Positions 50,217 to 61,806 of a DNA stretch of 64,000 nucleotides are shown here, piece by piece (positions within the stretch are counted from its first letter, which is position 1; each line of letters starts with the position of its first letter). Source of the stretch: Protonemura montana (taxonomy: Eukaryota; Arthropoda; Insecta; Plecoptera; Nemouridae). The notes under the pieces were generated by a model. The model was not told the DNA's origin, did not search any database, and saw only the letters and a program-made list of their open reading frames with translations. A program made the translations under genes and the position numbers. The stretch covers positions 21,394,418-21,458,417 of the forward strand of contig OX387605.1 in NCBI GenBank assembly GCA_947568835.1, written 5' to 3'.

Positions 50217-51443
50217 TCAACATTGTCGTCGTCCGAAATATCGCACGGCACAGCGGCGTCTTCTTCCAGGCTTTGGTAAAATGGGTGATGGATCGGCGGT
50301 ACATACTTTAAGAGATCTTTTAAATCTCTGAGTTTTAATGGATTGATGGGCCTGGTGAAACAGATGATTCTCTTTGACACTTCCGATGTTGGACGGTCGT
50401 CCAGACACCTTTGGTTTGAAATCTACTTTAAAGAAGCACCCCATCTCACTGAAGTTGTACCGAAACTGCATTTCATATGGAGATCCGGCTTCAAACTTCA
50501 TCCACTGAATCTTTAACCACTGGACTGGTTCCAGTGTGCTGGTCTGCTTACGATTGACAAAGCACCGTTTTACTTTATCGGTCGAGAAAAAGTGCTGCTT
50601 TTCCATGACATGCACAATGAAAGGATTTTTACGTTTACATTTTCGCACATGGTTGTACCAGTCCTCTGGAACATTGACACACGAAACATGTCTTCGCGCT
50701 GCTTCGATCACACCGAAGTCGGCATCATTCGGTAGGTAACTGTGGCCAGAAACCATGAATTTGTGTTCGATGACTGCAATATTTAGCTCCGGAGCCTGCA
50801 AGAGTTTTAGTAGCGTCGCCACCATATTGAAATTCCGGTTCTGGCCGGAGCAACAGTCGCTGTACATAACGATGTGTGTGTGCGTGGGCTTTAAATGCTC
50901 CATAAGGTGCCGGATGAGACAAGACGTTACTTCTTGCGAGCCACGTGACGCAGTACCTTCATGCCACATGTACATGTGGCCCACATTATCCGGGTAACTG
51001 TGGATCCCAAGGTTGTAAACCCAGAGCTGACGCTTATAATAGGCTTCCCCCACGCTGAGCTCAGGCACCGGTAACGTTTTTTCGAGATCGAACGTGAAAA
51101 CATACTTCGTTTCATCCGCACTTTCCTTATCTTGGCGTAAATGGACCCGTGCAGCTTCCGCTTTCTGATGGTGAAGGTTCAATGTCGCCGTCATCTCTTC
51201 CCTTGTCTCTTGGCAAACTTCAGCATCTATCTTATTTTTCATGGAGTCGCACGTTCGGCAGGTGTCTTTCTGGCGACTTTTAAAACTAAGATTAAAATTC
51301 TCATTGAAAATTTTATCGTAGATAAATCTTGAAACTGGAGTTATACCTTTCTCCAGACAAAAATTATTTTTATAGCAATCGTACATGATAGTTGGTGTCA
51401 ACGTAGGAGGCAGAAATTTCTTCCTTGTTTGATTGCGGCAGTA
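50217..51443 (-). pseudogene. Transposase-like protein, C-terminal part (split gene)
   Basis: About 408 residues that continue the protein begun at 53319. Visible motifs: a zinc-knuckle-like CRTCDSMKNKI, then FTFDLEKTLPVPELS, GTASRGSQEVTSCL, YSDCCSGQNRN and HSYLPNDADFGVIE. The conserved Asp residues in FTFDLEK, YSDCCSG and NDADFG are candidates for an RNase H-like catalytic site (inference). The open frame runs upstream to 51545, but the first ~35 residues come from the inserted segment and do not match the family; relatives continue without a break from an ESHY-like junction. The C-terminus is basic (PGRRRRC). It has no ATG of its own at the family start, so it is probably non-functional here. 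Confidence 0.75.
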
Positions 51444-52519
51444 ATTAACCTTATATAAAAGCTTTAATTTGGCGATGTTCAACTTTTTAGTTTGTATCTG
51501 ACCAGCTGACCAGCTGACCAGCTGGGGTAACATTTTTCTGTACATGTTGATTTAAATTGCGAAATTTGGTTAAAAACGTGTGCAATTGGGTTATAATTGT
51601 TCAAAATTAAAATCTCTATCCTATTGTGACACTTTGAGGGTGATTTGAAAGCGTTTTTTTGGTGAAATATTGATAATTGTGTTTGAAATTTCCTGCCTAG
51701 GAAAATTGGAGCCACGTCTCACAGTTCGATTTTTATTTGATTCAAAACTTGCCTATTACTCACCCGCAGCAGCTCGGTAATACTCTTCATGCATGCCTAT
51801 GAAATTTATTGAAGAAATTGAGCCCAAACGCTGTAAATTAAGTTCGTTTTACGTGAAATAGAAATGATTTTGCAAAAAGAGTGACAGATGCATTCATTTG
51901 TTTGGTTTTTTGACCACTGCAGGGTAAACGAATTCTTGAACTTATCTTTGCGGCAGTGAATTCAGGATATTTAAACGTCAAAAAGGATTAGAACGTCAAA
52001 TACTTTTTAGAAACCAGTCAAACATTGCTGGGAATAATTTTAAATCTTACATGACTTCAGAGCACGACCCAACGCGACATTTATACAGTGATTTGATGGG
52101 ATTTTCGTCATGAATTTTATTTAATACTGGCTGGCAAGGAAAGATTTTGACAGATGTCAAACAACTTAATTACCGAAGAAACTTACATTTTGTCAATTTA
52201 AAGTGCGTATCCGTTCATTAAACATCTTTTTAGTAAGATCTGGTGGAGATGTAAAAGGTATTTCACAACTTTTACTTTCTAAGAAAATATTTCAAGAAAT
52301 CATGCACGGAAATCTTTTGACAGCCAACGTCGTTTGTTTTCGAAATTGTCATCGGGGTCACTTTGGAATTCACATAGTTTCCACAATGCAGTGACCCCGA
52401 GTGAAATAAGCGGCAAATTTCAAATAAAATAAATGGGGGTACTGTTGGTTATGGTCCCATTTAAACAAAAATGCCCACTCCCTCAATATCTTAAGGTGCC
52501 GTTAGGCATCGGGTTCTGC
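51444..52519. mobile_element. 1.08-kb insertion within the transposase gene
   Basis: Removing 51444-52519 together with one of the flanking TA dinucleotides (51442-51443 or 52520-52521) restores continuous reading through ESHYCRNQ, as in relatives. The inserted segment therefore seems to be flanked by a TA duplication. No GT-AG splice sites exist at its borders, which argues against an intron. I see no convincing terminal inverted repeats and no coding content; it is AT-rich, ending ggcatcgggttctgc on the right. Confidence 0.6.
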
Positions 52520-53319
52520 TAGTGGCTCTCATAAAATGGAAAGGAGTTGACATGGGCTTCGACAGCCTCAACATTCTCACGAGAAGTTTTATTACTGGGA
52601 GGATGCTGTCCACGCTCGTCACTCCCAGGAGTGGTTTTGCCAAGGCATCTGGTTAAACGTCCGTCAGAAATGCTAAATGTACTCAAAAAAAATTGTTTGC
52701 ACACTTTAACATCGACACCATCCGATTTCAAGTGATACCCGTAGGTCTTGGCCTTGGGAGCTCGTGTGTTTGCACGAGGTCGCTTTTGTTTTATTGCATT
52801 AACCGTCACAATACCAACAAGAAAAGCATTTTGGGCCCTGAAATTAGATATTTTCCAGAAAGATTCGAAATGCTTGCGTCTTTCATCCTCTGGACACTTT
52901 TTGTGGCATTCTGCTTTGCATTTACAAGGTACATGAACGAAGGTCTTTCCGTCAACTAATTTCTTTACAGTGGAAAGATAAGCTTTTCCTGAGTTACGGT
53001 TCGCTTTGCGTAGCGAACGCGCCCACGCAGCAGTGTTGCGCTTTCGCTTCCTTGATCTACGTTCCTCGGGTTCGGCGACAGCAGCAGGGTCCGCGACAGC
53101 AACAGGGTCCGCGACAGCAGCAGGGTCCGCGACAGCAGCAAGAGCCGCAACAGCAAAAGTGTCCTCGGCAGGAACGGTTTCCACGGCGCCTTCATCGCCA
53201 CTCGTGGCGGAGTCTGATGATGACGTTTCTTTCTCCCCTGGCTCAAAATCGGACCCGCTTGAATCACCTGTGTCTTCAAATTCCACCACAGCATTCAAGA
53301 TGTCTTCGTCAGTCAACAT
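52520..53319 (-). pseudogene. Transposase-like protein, N-terminal part (split gene)
   Basis: 266 residues from the ATG at 53317-53319. An acidic, Ser-rich N-terminus is followed by four AVADPA repeats (from the 18-bp repeats), a basic patch RRSRKRKR resembling a nuclear localisation signal, then VPCKCKAECHKKCPEDERR, a Cys-rich motif typical of this transposon-derived family, and YHLKSDGVDVKVCKQFFL. It stops at TAG 52519-52521 exactly where the insertion begins; family members read on into the C-terminal part. Confidence 0.75.
53075..53146. repeat. 18-bp tandem repeat inside the transposase N-terminal part
   Basis: Four units of gcgacagcagcagggtcc with small differences. On the minus strand they encode AVADPA four times, keeping the reading frame. 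Such repeats expand by slippage and may vary between copies. Confidence 0.8.
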
Positions 53320-53746
53320 TTTATTATTTCGTTGTTATCTGCAGACAAAATTCGGACAGACACAATATTAGATCTTGCAAAAGTAATACATAACCAAACT
53401 TTTTTTTTGAAGTTTCCCTTTAGAGCATTATTTTTTACTTACAGCTTCGCAAGTTAAGCAAATATAGTAAAGAGAACACTATTTAGTAATACCACCATAA
53501 TATAACCCATAAGATAACGCATAATAACCGTGGTTACTCACCATAACAGTCTTTTCTTGATCTTGCTGTCACTTTACATTGACTTGCACCACTTTTGCAC
53601 TAAGAAAATGATCAGTAAAATAAACCAGTCGTGTTGGTGATGCATTCTAGTAGCCAAAAGATGAACCTATGACTTGCACCACTCTGACACAGACATATTG
53701 CGATATTTGAAAGGTAATTGAATGCAGCTTCTCCAAAGTTATATTT

Positions 53747-53779
53747 CGTGACTTACACCACTCTGGTTCTGAGGGGTCC
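53747..53779 (-). repeat. Right terminal inverted repeat of the 3.9-kb transposon
   Basis: Reads ggacccctcagaaccagagt on the minus strand and is followed on the plus strand by atatgacaac. Pairs with 49866-49898. Confidence 0.9.
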
Positions 53780-55386
53780 ATATGACAACAGCTATGCTCG
53801 CTCATAATAATATTGACTACGCGATCGCGAAACTATAAGCTTGGCCAAGGTCAGCGCACCGCATACCCTTTGTAAGGCAGCGCCGACAAAGCAATGCGAA
53901 TACCCCTATTTTTGTAGTTTCCACTCTCAGTACATGACCGATCCTTTCGTAACAAGAACGACCAGCAATGATGTCATTAAAGGGGCACAAATCACGTTTT
54001 GGTCAGTTTGCAGTTTCAGATTTACTAATGTCTTAAGGATTTGTAACAGCTGTGAATTGTTTGTTGATTTCCTTTAATAGGGCAGTGTTAAACGCATCCG
54101 GGGGAGTAATACGGGACGCGGTGTGCATTTTCCCGTTCCACACATTTTCTACCGTGGCACAAGGGGAGTGTATCACGTGGGTGTCTAGCTATGCGTCTAG
54201 ATTTGATTTGGAACAAAACACTACGGAATATCTAAGCCGATTTGCGATAAAAATGTTCCGAGAATCGCTAATACCAGAGCCATTTAACTCACAAAACCAT
54301 CTTATGCTAATAATTGAATTTCGAAATTTTTTAAAGCACCATTACATTCGGCTTCGAAACCTGATTTCAAATCAGTTTAAATTTTTGTTCTAATGTTGAA
54401 ACTACCCTCTCTAGCATCAATTTACCGTGATCAACCAGCAAGGTTACTGGACCACCTGCTCAGTCTCGCCAAAACATCGTAATCGCCTGGCGATATTATT
54501 ATAAAACCCAGCAATGCGGGAATTCCAAGAAAATCAACATTGAGATAAGCACCCGCCAAGTCAAAGTACCTATCATTTAATAGATTTTCGAAATTTGAAA
54601 CAATCCACATTACTTTCCGAAATTTTCTATGCGGAAATCTTTTTTGATCGACATCCTAGCCCCAGATTTAGCGATTTGACATAAGTTCTCACCCAACAAT
54701 TTCAATATTACTTGGTCATGATCGTGAATTTATGCAATGAGAGGCTCACAGCGACTTCCAAGCGTGTTTATATAAGCAATATCCACCGAGTCTAACGGGC
54801 TGCAATATGGTATCACAATTTAGTTCAGTAGCAAGCATTTTACTTGCCGAAATAAGCAGCCGACTAGATTTGACATATCTCGTATACGATTTATAGCTAA
54901 GAAAACTCGTTCATGACATCGCTCTGAGGTGCATTGTGACAATATTCTTTCTGTACCGAACTGAACTTCTCGGTGCAATAAATTGAACTAATTAACGGTG
55001 TAACTAATAATGAAAATATAGATACAACAAAGCAGGGAACAAGAAATCACCCTTTATGTACTTAATCCTATTTCTTATTGATTTCTTATTGAACCACGCA
55101 GATATTTGATATTTGATATGTTTATTCAACTTGATATTTTATTGAAACGAATTTGAATTTGATCTAAAAAAAACGATCGCGAACTTCGATCTTCGATCGC
55201 GATTGTTTTTTGACGACGATCTTGATCTTTTTAAAAGATCGCTTTCAAAACGATCTTCCCCAACTATGGCACCAGAGCATCATTATAATTATTTTCTGGG
55301 ATGTTTACATTTTTCTTCAATGTTGGACTTGCTCGAACTCCGCTGCAGTTATCGCCTGGATACAGTAGGATAGCGGCAGCGCTGAG
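53780..55386. other. Sequence right of the transposon, no gene recognised
   Basis: Open frames at 53841-54077 and 54052-54393 (plus) are uninterrupted for 78 and 113 codons but match no motif that I know. A GATC-rich palindromic patch lies at 55169-55262 and is listed separately. The rest is AT-rich with no exon series. Confidence 0.45.
55169..55262. repeat. GATC-rich palindromic patch, possible transposon terminus
   Basis: Seven GATC sites fall within about 95 bases, arranged as nested palindromes (cgatcgcgaa, cttcgatcgcg, gatctttttaaaagatcg). It ends cgatcttccccaactatg, a wording seen at ends of some hAT-type MITEs. No matching left end or target duplication was found. Confidence 0.35.
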
Positions 55387-55599
55387 AGCGAATGTGAGCG
55401 AAAGGACTTTAGACCGATGACCGAGCAAGCTTGGAACAGATAGTAAACTTGAGAGGGAGCGAATGTGAGCGAAAGGACTTTAGACCGATGACCGAGCAAG
55501 CTTGGAACAGATAGTAAACTTGAGAGGGAGCGAATGTGAGCGAAAGGACTTTAGACCGATGACCGAGCAAGCTTGGAACAGATAGTAAACTTGAGAGGG
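55387..55599. repeat. 71-bp tandem repeat, three identical copies
   Basis: Units start at 55387, 55458 and 55529 (agcgaatgtgagcgaaagga) with a 71-bp period and no differences that I can see. A degraded fourth start (agcgaacgtagcg) follows at 55600. Perfect identity implies recent duplication or homogenisation. The unit is not in frame (71 is not a multiple of 3), so it is unlikely to be coding. Confidence 0.95.
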
Positions 55600-58500
55600 A
55601 GCGAACGTAGCGCCATCCCGTGTCCAGAGGGCAAACTATTTTAGCTTGTTGGTGAGGGGATTGGGGCGAATCTTGCGGGGCAAAAGCTTTCGCGTAGCTC
55701 CCAATAGCATAGGAGTGGACAATCTGTGTATGTCTATCTGTGATTGTGGCTCAATTTTTTGCTGTTTCATAGCACCTTTTTTACTCTTTCCATGGGCTTG
55801 TTTTTTTTGTTCGCAAGTTTTATATTCTATAGGTATTTAAAAAACGTAAAGGTGCTGCTTTTAAGCCCATCTAACAATCGGTCATGTACTACAGTGATGC
55901 AATATTTATATCTGTAATATCAAATATATTTGCTGTCAAAATGTATCTATCTGATTTCCCTAAAAAATCATCATAATTTCTTCTTGCAAAGATTTGAGTG
56001 ATCTGAACCTCTAGTTTTGGGAAACTCTGTAACAACTTTGATCAATAACTTTAAGTATTTTACCTATAAAAGTAGTAGGTTATTTTCTTAACTTATTTCC
56101 TTATTTCTGCGGTTTTTCACACAAGAAAACAGAAATCGAACAGAAACCCCAGAGAAAGATTATTTGTTCAGTTGATATCAAGAGAACCTATCTGATCAAG
56201 TACATGAGACTACGAAGGTAGAAGAACTAAGGCACAAATTAATTTTTTTTTTCAGTGACCACAAGAAGTTGTCTACGTGGAACGGGTCGTAAATCAGCGG
56301 TGGCTGTGTCCCGATCAGAATTGTGATAGAAAGGCTGCCCTTTCAAGGATGTTCTCCATGCGTTGGTGCCTAGCCAACGATATCCCGGTGGTTTGTGCGC
56401 GGGGCCCAGCTCGACCTGTTAGTGGCATTAGGATGAGCAGCTGTCAGAACGAGCCGAAATCTGCAATTGATGGGATTTCACTTAGCTATGTGTGGCAATT
56501 GACAGCGTCATGCTTAATTTAAGTGCCAAATAGTTTGTAAATGATCTCTGGGAAAGAAAGAGAGAAAAGAAGCAGGCAATTCATTTGAAAGAATGCAGAA
56601 TGGTTATTGTTTCACGGGTCTTTCATGGTTTTTTACTGTTTTCAGTTAGGGAACTACCATGTTTTTTAGTAATTGAAGGACCAATGTAATATTGAACCCA
56701 GTTGAAACTTTTTTTGGTAAAAGTATCACCACCAACTGTCATCATCAGCTGCCTATTTCACTTTGGTGTTGTTGAAAAGAATTCACGTGCTATGAAAATA
56801 AAGTGGGAGAGCGCAACTGTTTTTGCAAATTACCAGAAACTCGAAAATGCGATACCATCTTTTTGTGCTCTCCCTCTTCCTCCTCCTTCCCATGCTAATT
56901 ATCCAGCCTTTTGGCACTCTTACCAAATATTTGTTGAAAATTACTGAGGCAGATAATATCAAATATTCAAAAAACGAAGCAAAAATCATAGTGAAAATTC
57001 GTCTAACAGGTTTTCCCTCTGCATTTTCTAGGATCAAGTGTGTTGCATGCTTGCTTTCATTATTTGACCACAACAGCACCCAACAGCGTTACATGTTTAC
57101 GGCAAGATGGATTTGCCGGGGCTCTCAGGACTAATGTGATTTGGTCACGTTATTATTCTGTGCGAGGACGAATAAACATGCTCTTTTGTTAGTGAGAATT
57201 TAATAAAACAAAATTTTTTGGCCTTTATCCTGTAGGTTTGTTTTGATAAGAATCAAATTTTTTTAAATGCTCAGACAATTTACACCTGTTATTTTAGTAC
57301 GTAACAGCGTGGGCCACATTAGGCCAATAAGATTGTCTCATTTCACAAAGTCTGAAAAAGTGCACAATGTACCTTTCTTCAAAATATTTTACTGTAATGT
57401 GATTTGTAAATTAAAACAAAACTATTATTACTATGATATTATGGCTTATTCTCATTTGAAACTGATTTTCACGCCAGCAAACAAAATTAAGGAAATTCTG
57501 AACCCTGAGCGAAAATGTACCCTGGATCGATTCTAGTTTTTTTTTTGATCCAACTCAATTCACAGGTTGGAATGAAAAGAGACAGCGACTGTTTCAGTGT
57601 TAACTTTCAAAGCAACGCTGGCCCTTTCCAAAGAAACCTTTTTTTTTTGCTCTTGTGCATTTCTCATGAGTGTGTTTGTGGGATTTTGCAGAACTTCAAC
57701 AGAAATGGAAATCTTTGACATTTTCAAAATATACATTCTCATCATTCATTCCTACCCGGCAGATCAAACGACTCTCTTTTGCTGGTAACTCGCTGCTAAC
57801 CCCACTCCCGTTCAAAGTCAGAATTTTCAGAAAAATCATTTTATCAAAAAACCGTCTTGTAATTTCCTTTCCGTTGCAATAATAAAAAATGTAAATAATT
57901 ACGCGCCTAAAACCACTTTCTTCAGAAGCGAGAAAATATGAATAACTGGATACCAATAGTATCAGGAGTTCAGGAAGCTTATCGGAATATATCACGCTGA
58001 AGTCGAGTGCCTCCTTTGCCTGGCAGATGTCATCAGAGCAAACTCTTGTTTAGGCAGGCTTTAGAATCTGTCCTTCCTGCATTGATTTTAAAAATGATTC
58101 ACAAATCGTTACCAAACACTTCACTATACACCCAGACTCACAACAACTTAAGACTGCAAAATTGAGAAGCGCTGTAAGACCATGTCCGTGGTTTCCAAAC
58201 ATTGTATCTAACATTAGTACGAACCTTGCTATTGACCCTATCAAGCTAGGTCGTGTGGGCGTATTTTTAGGAACGACTTACGAAAATGACTAGAAAATGT
58301 TCAGTATGGAAGCTACCACCCAGTGGCGGTTGGTGAGATTTTTAGGTGCCGGGGCAAAGATAAAAAACAATTATGGTAAAGGGTTGTTGAAGAAGAAAGG
58401 GAGTTTAGTGGGTGTAGCCCCCCCCCCCCCCCCCCCCACCCCCCATAAAAAACCGAGTCCGATGATATTTTGGGCCAGAAAACCCACCTAGAAAACCCAA

Positions 58501-59147
58501 ATTCACACCTGATTTTTTTCAAGACGAAGAAACTTTATCTAAGCAAATGAAACGCCAAATTCTGAATTAATTAACTGTACATACATTTAAGTTTGAAGCG
58601 TCTAAATGTAACCAACAGTAGGTTAAGTTTAATTTTTTCCAATTTTCTAAAACCATATCCTAAAAATATTCATTTCAGTTCAAAATCTATATTCGTATTA
58701 TAATCGGATGAATGCAGCAAGCGGGAGTTGTCATGCCTATATGCCGTTTCCTATACGCATGAGGCCTGGGTCTTAGGTGGGAACCCAGAAATGATGTTAT
58801 AAAATAATTTATTTTCTCGGCTTGCGCCTGTACCTTCAAAAAGACCACCCCCTGCATACGTAACTTCCTAACCTTTCCCTCCAAAGCTAAGACAGCTTGC
58901 AAGCTCCTTTTCGAGCAAAAAAAAAAAATCCAACCTAACGCAAAATGTGTTCGCAAAGAACCACACTTAATTCTTTCAGTGAGTGGGCGCCCACCAAAAA
59001 GAGCAGGTGCAAAGCGTGCCCTGAGATACGTGCCCGAAATATTCAGATTTAACTCAAGGAACCAGTATGATAGGCCAGGGTCGATTCGATTGTACTGGTT
59101 CGCTCGTGACTGCCATGCCGCGCGAAGCCAAGGGGGGGGGGGGGGTC

Positions 59148-59154
59148 TATAAAA
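59148..59154 (+). promoter_or_regulatory. Possible TATA-box promoter
   Basis: TATAAAA directly after a 14-base G run, in a locally GC-rich stretch (59100-59230). A start site would fall near 59180. No coding sequence follows that I can assign, so this is a motif call only. Confidence 0.3.
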
Positions 59155-61765
59155 ACAGGCGGCCCCCAAGTAGGTGTTCGTACATAGTGGACACTCGGCA
59201 CCTGCCAGCCGCGGGCGTCTGACAGCCAAATCTAGAAATCGCAGTCTGGCTCCTCGGCACGCGAGACAAATCTGGCTGTACTTTCCATCTCCGGGATCAA
59301 ATAGTATGCTGTGAGCTGGATTTGTGCAACGCCATCACGACGGATACCTTAAAACAATGCAGTGGTTTTAACAAGCCATACTATTTGATTTTAATTAGTG
59401 CAAAGATCCAGAGATTGCTTGGTTTTTTAGTGTGGGCTTGGTTCGGTCATCAAAAACATTATAACCACATTCTTAAAAAGTTTAAGATTTACCTTCATTC
59501 GGTTTGCCAAGCAAGATTTCTGTCCAATCAATTAATATGGCGGTGACAGAAAATAATCAAATATTTTTACCTCTTTCCATATAGCTAAACCCGTTATTCT
59601 TAAGTAATCTTGAAAAATTCCTCAAGCTCAGTTTTTGTTGTGCTATTTAGTTTAATAGTGGTATTATTGGTGCACTTTTCTCACCACTTGATTTATTCTT
59701 CTGTGATCGTAACAAAAATCGGCGCAAGCTATCAATTACATTCGAATCAATTTTTTAAATAATACTTCATTATACTGTGCTGCTCTCTGGGTGACAGCAC
59801 TTCTTTATAAAAGCAAATAGCAATAATAATGTGCCCGGATGCTTGATTTACTTTGTCTGCATCGTTTTATTAGCCATGGGGTGATTGCCAAGCCCAGTTG
59901 ATGTGCAATTAGATGTAGGTAGTGTCCAGTGTTGTTTTGTCGCTGGCCTCGTGGCATACAAAAGTCTAATTGCGTGTTAGATAACACGCACATGCGGGCA
60001 CACACATTAGCATATTATTTTTATTGGGTCTTTGTTGTTGAGACATTTATTCGAATTGTGATGACTTTATTGTATGAGATGAATAGATATGTCCACATTC
60101 AAAACGTCATTCGACGCAATGCCCGCTTCTGCGATATGATTAAATTATGTTCAAATTATTTTTATGGGGGAATTTTTTCCATTGCAGAGTTTAGAAATAA
60201 ACATCTGTGTGAATAATGGTTGTGCGTCGTTTCTAGCTTGATTTTTCCGCTGATTTCATAAGTGAGAGCAAAAATTATAATGGATACTAACATAAGACAT
60301 GGCTGAAAATGATATTTTCCGGGATTTTTCGTCAACTTACAATAAAATGTATCCGGAAAGACATGCAAATGGCTCATACATTTATAATATTTTTCCGATG
60401 TCACAGAAAATTCATTGACGGAAAAGCAGCATGGTGCAACATCCTGGTGCAAGGAAATGTGAAGATATCCTTGTTAATGATCTGGTTGAATTTGGGATGA
60501 AAGATGAAATTAGGAAAACTGACGATATTAGAACAGTCTGGTGACATATACTTCCACAATAGTCACAAGCTCAATGCAAAAATGAGCGCATAGAAAAAGT
60601 TTGTTGTGGTTGTCTTCTTTCTAATTTCTAGCCTAGCAACGAGTAATCCTCCACGTGGAACACTTCGTTCGCAGCTTCCTCGCCATGTAATGTGGTGAGA
60701 CAGGATTCATGGAGTCAGATTCAACTGTTGACAGTCTCATCTGTTCCCGGCTGACTCGTCTCTAGGCTTCGCACCCCATTCCCTCCATTCCCCCATAGAC
60801 TAGGGCGAGACCATGGCGCGATTGAAACGCAACGAACCGCCCTTTCTTGTCAGCTTACCGCAATCATTAGCACACTTCCCAGAGTTACAGTTGCAATGCA
60901 GTGTGTGATTAGAACTTTGCAAACACGGCGAATTGTCTGTTACGCTCAAAGAGCGATTTTACTTGTGGAGAAATATTCTTTGGTTAGGGTGCTACGCGGT
61001 TAATATAGTACATGTACAAACGACATTTTGTATAAGTACTTGACTTCTTTACAGAAGACGAAGACATGCAAAAAATGGTTGGTAATCGCTAACAAATAGT
61101 GTTTTGTAAGTTCTAGCTGCGGTTTGATTTAAAATATTATCAGGTTCGTATCTAGTGAAAATGTTTAAGAATGATATTCGAAAGAACTGGCCGTCCTATA
61201 CCTTATTGACTTGATGGTAATTGTTTCTACCGGTTTTTAATAGGTGTACCCAGTGCTGTATGATAAACACCCGCATCCAAACGTCCGAATATTTTATTTT
61301 GTTTAGTCACTTTGAAGTTACTTTCTATAAAACGTGTTTAATGCCCGATATGTAATCGCATCTACGACGCTAACCTGTAATTTATGTTTCACCAAGTAAT
61401 AAGTATCGCGGTATTATTTCTCGGATGCAATTCTCCACATGTGCATTTGCGCCTGGAAGACAATTTACTGCATGCAAAATGTGTGATGGCGACATGAAAA
61501 ATAGCTTTTCTATGGTGGTGGTCTCGGCATATGCAGTTTGATTTTGTACACATAAAATTGCATTGTTGCTATCTTAAAAAAAAAAAAAATAAATTGCCTA
61601 CGGGAAATATGAACATTCTAAATAAAATATAACTCTCGCTTTTTCATTCAGCCAATCCATAAAATAGTCGTTTCGAGGTTCGTATAAAACACACTTCACT
61701 TTTTTAAAATAACCGAGAGCGAGCGACTCCTCATTTTTTTGCCCAAACATGCAGATTGAGCTAGC

Positions 61766-61806
61766 CACGTGAGAGTAGTGAAACGGGAAATTGCTTGGCT
61801 ATATAA
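61766..61806 (+). promoter_or_regulatory. Possible promoter: E-box CACGTG followed by TATATAA
   Basis: CACGTG at 61766-61771 and TATATAA at 61800-61806, immediately followed by cgtcaca (a CRE-like half site), within a moderately GC-rich segment. The next 250 bases contain no exon that I can assign; a downstream gene would have to extend past the window. Confidence 0.3.

Larger units (their letters stand above)
49866..53779 (-). mobile_element. 3.9-kb DNA transposon with 33-bp terminal inverted repeats
   Basis: The left end 49866-49898 and the right end 53747-53779 are inverted repeats, identical at 32 of 33 bases, starting ggacccctcagaacc. Both ends are flanked by atat, so the target duplication is ATAT, or TA if the repeat extends outward. 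Inside, on the minus strand, lies a transposase-like gene in two pieces (52520-53319 and 50217-51443), separated by a 1.08-kb insertion. The motif gacttgcaccact recurs at 53582 and 53671 next to the related terminal acttacaccact, suggesting subterminal binding sites. I recognise the protein family from many arthropod genomes but cannot place it in a named superfamily with confidence. Confidence 0.88.

Noticed and set aside
51444..52519. Spliceosomal intron in the transposase
   Set aside because: No GT-AG (or clear GC-AG) pair fits the borders required by the protein. The only GT nearby (after CAT in the AHVNS codons) would delete conserved residues.
53006..53393. Long plus-strand open frames rich in Ala/Thr/Gln
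   Set aside because: They are antisense shadows of the 18-bp repeats and acidic region of the minus-strand transposase.
58687..59229. 180-codon open frame on the minus strand
   Set aside because: It crosses the 14-base G run (giving a proline string), has no recognisable domain, and its composition does not look coding.
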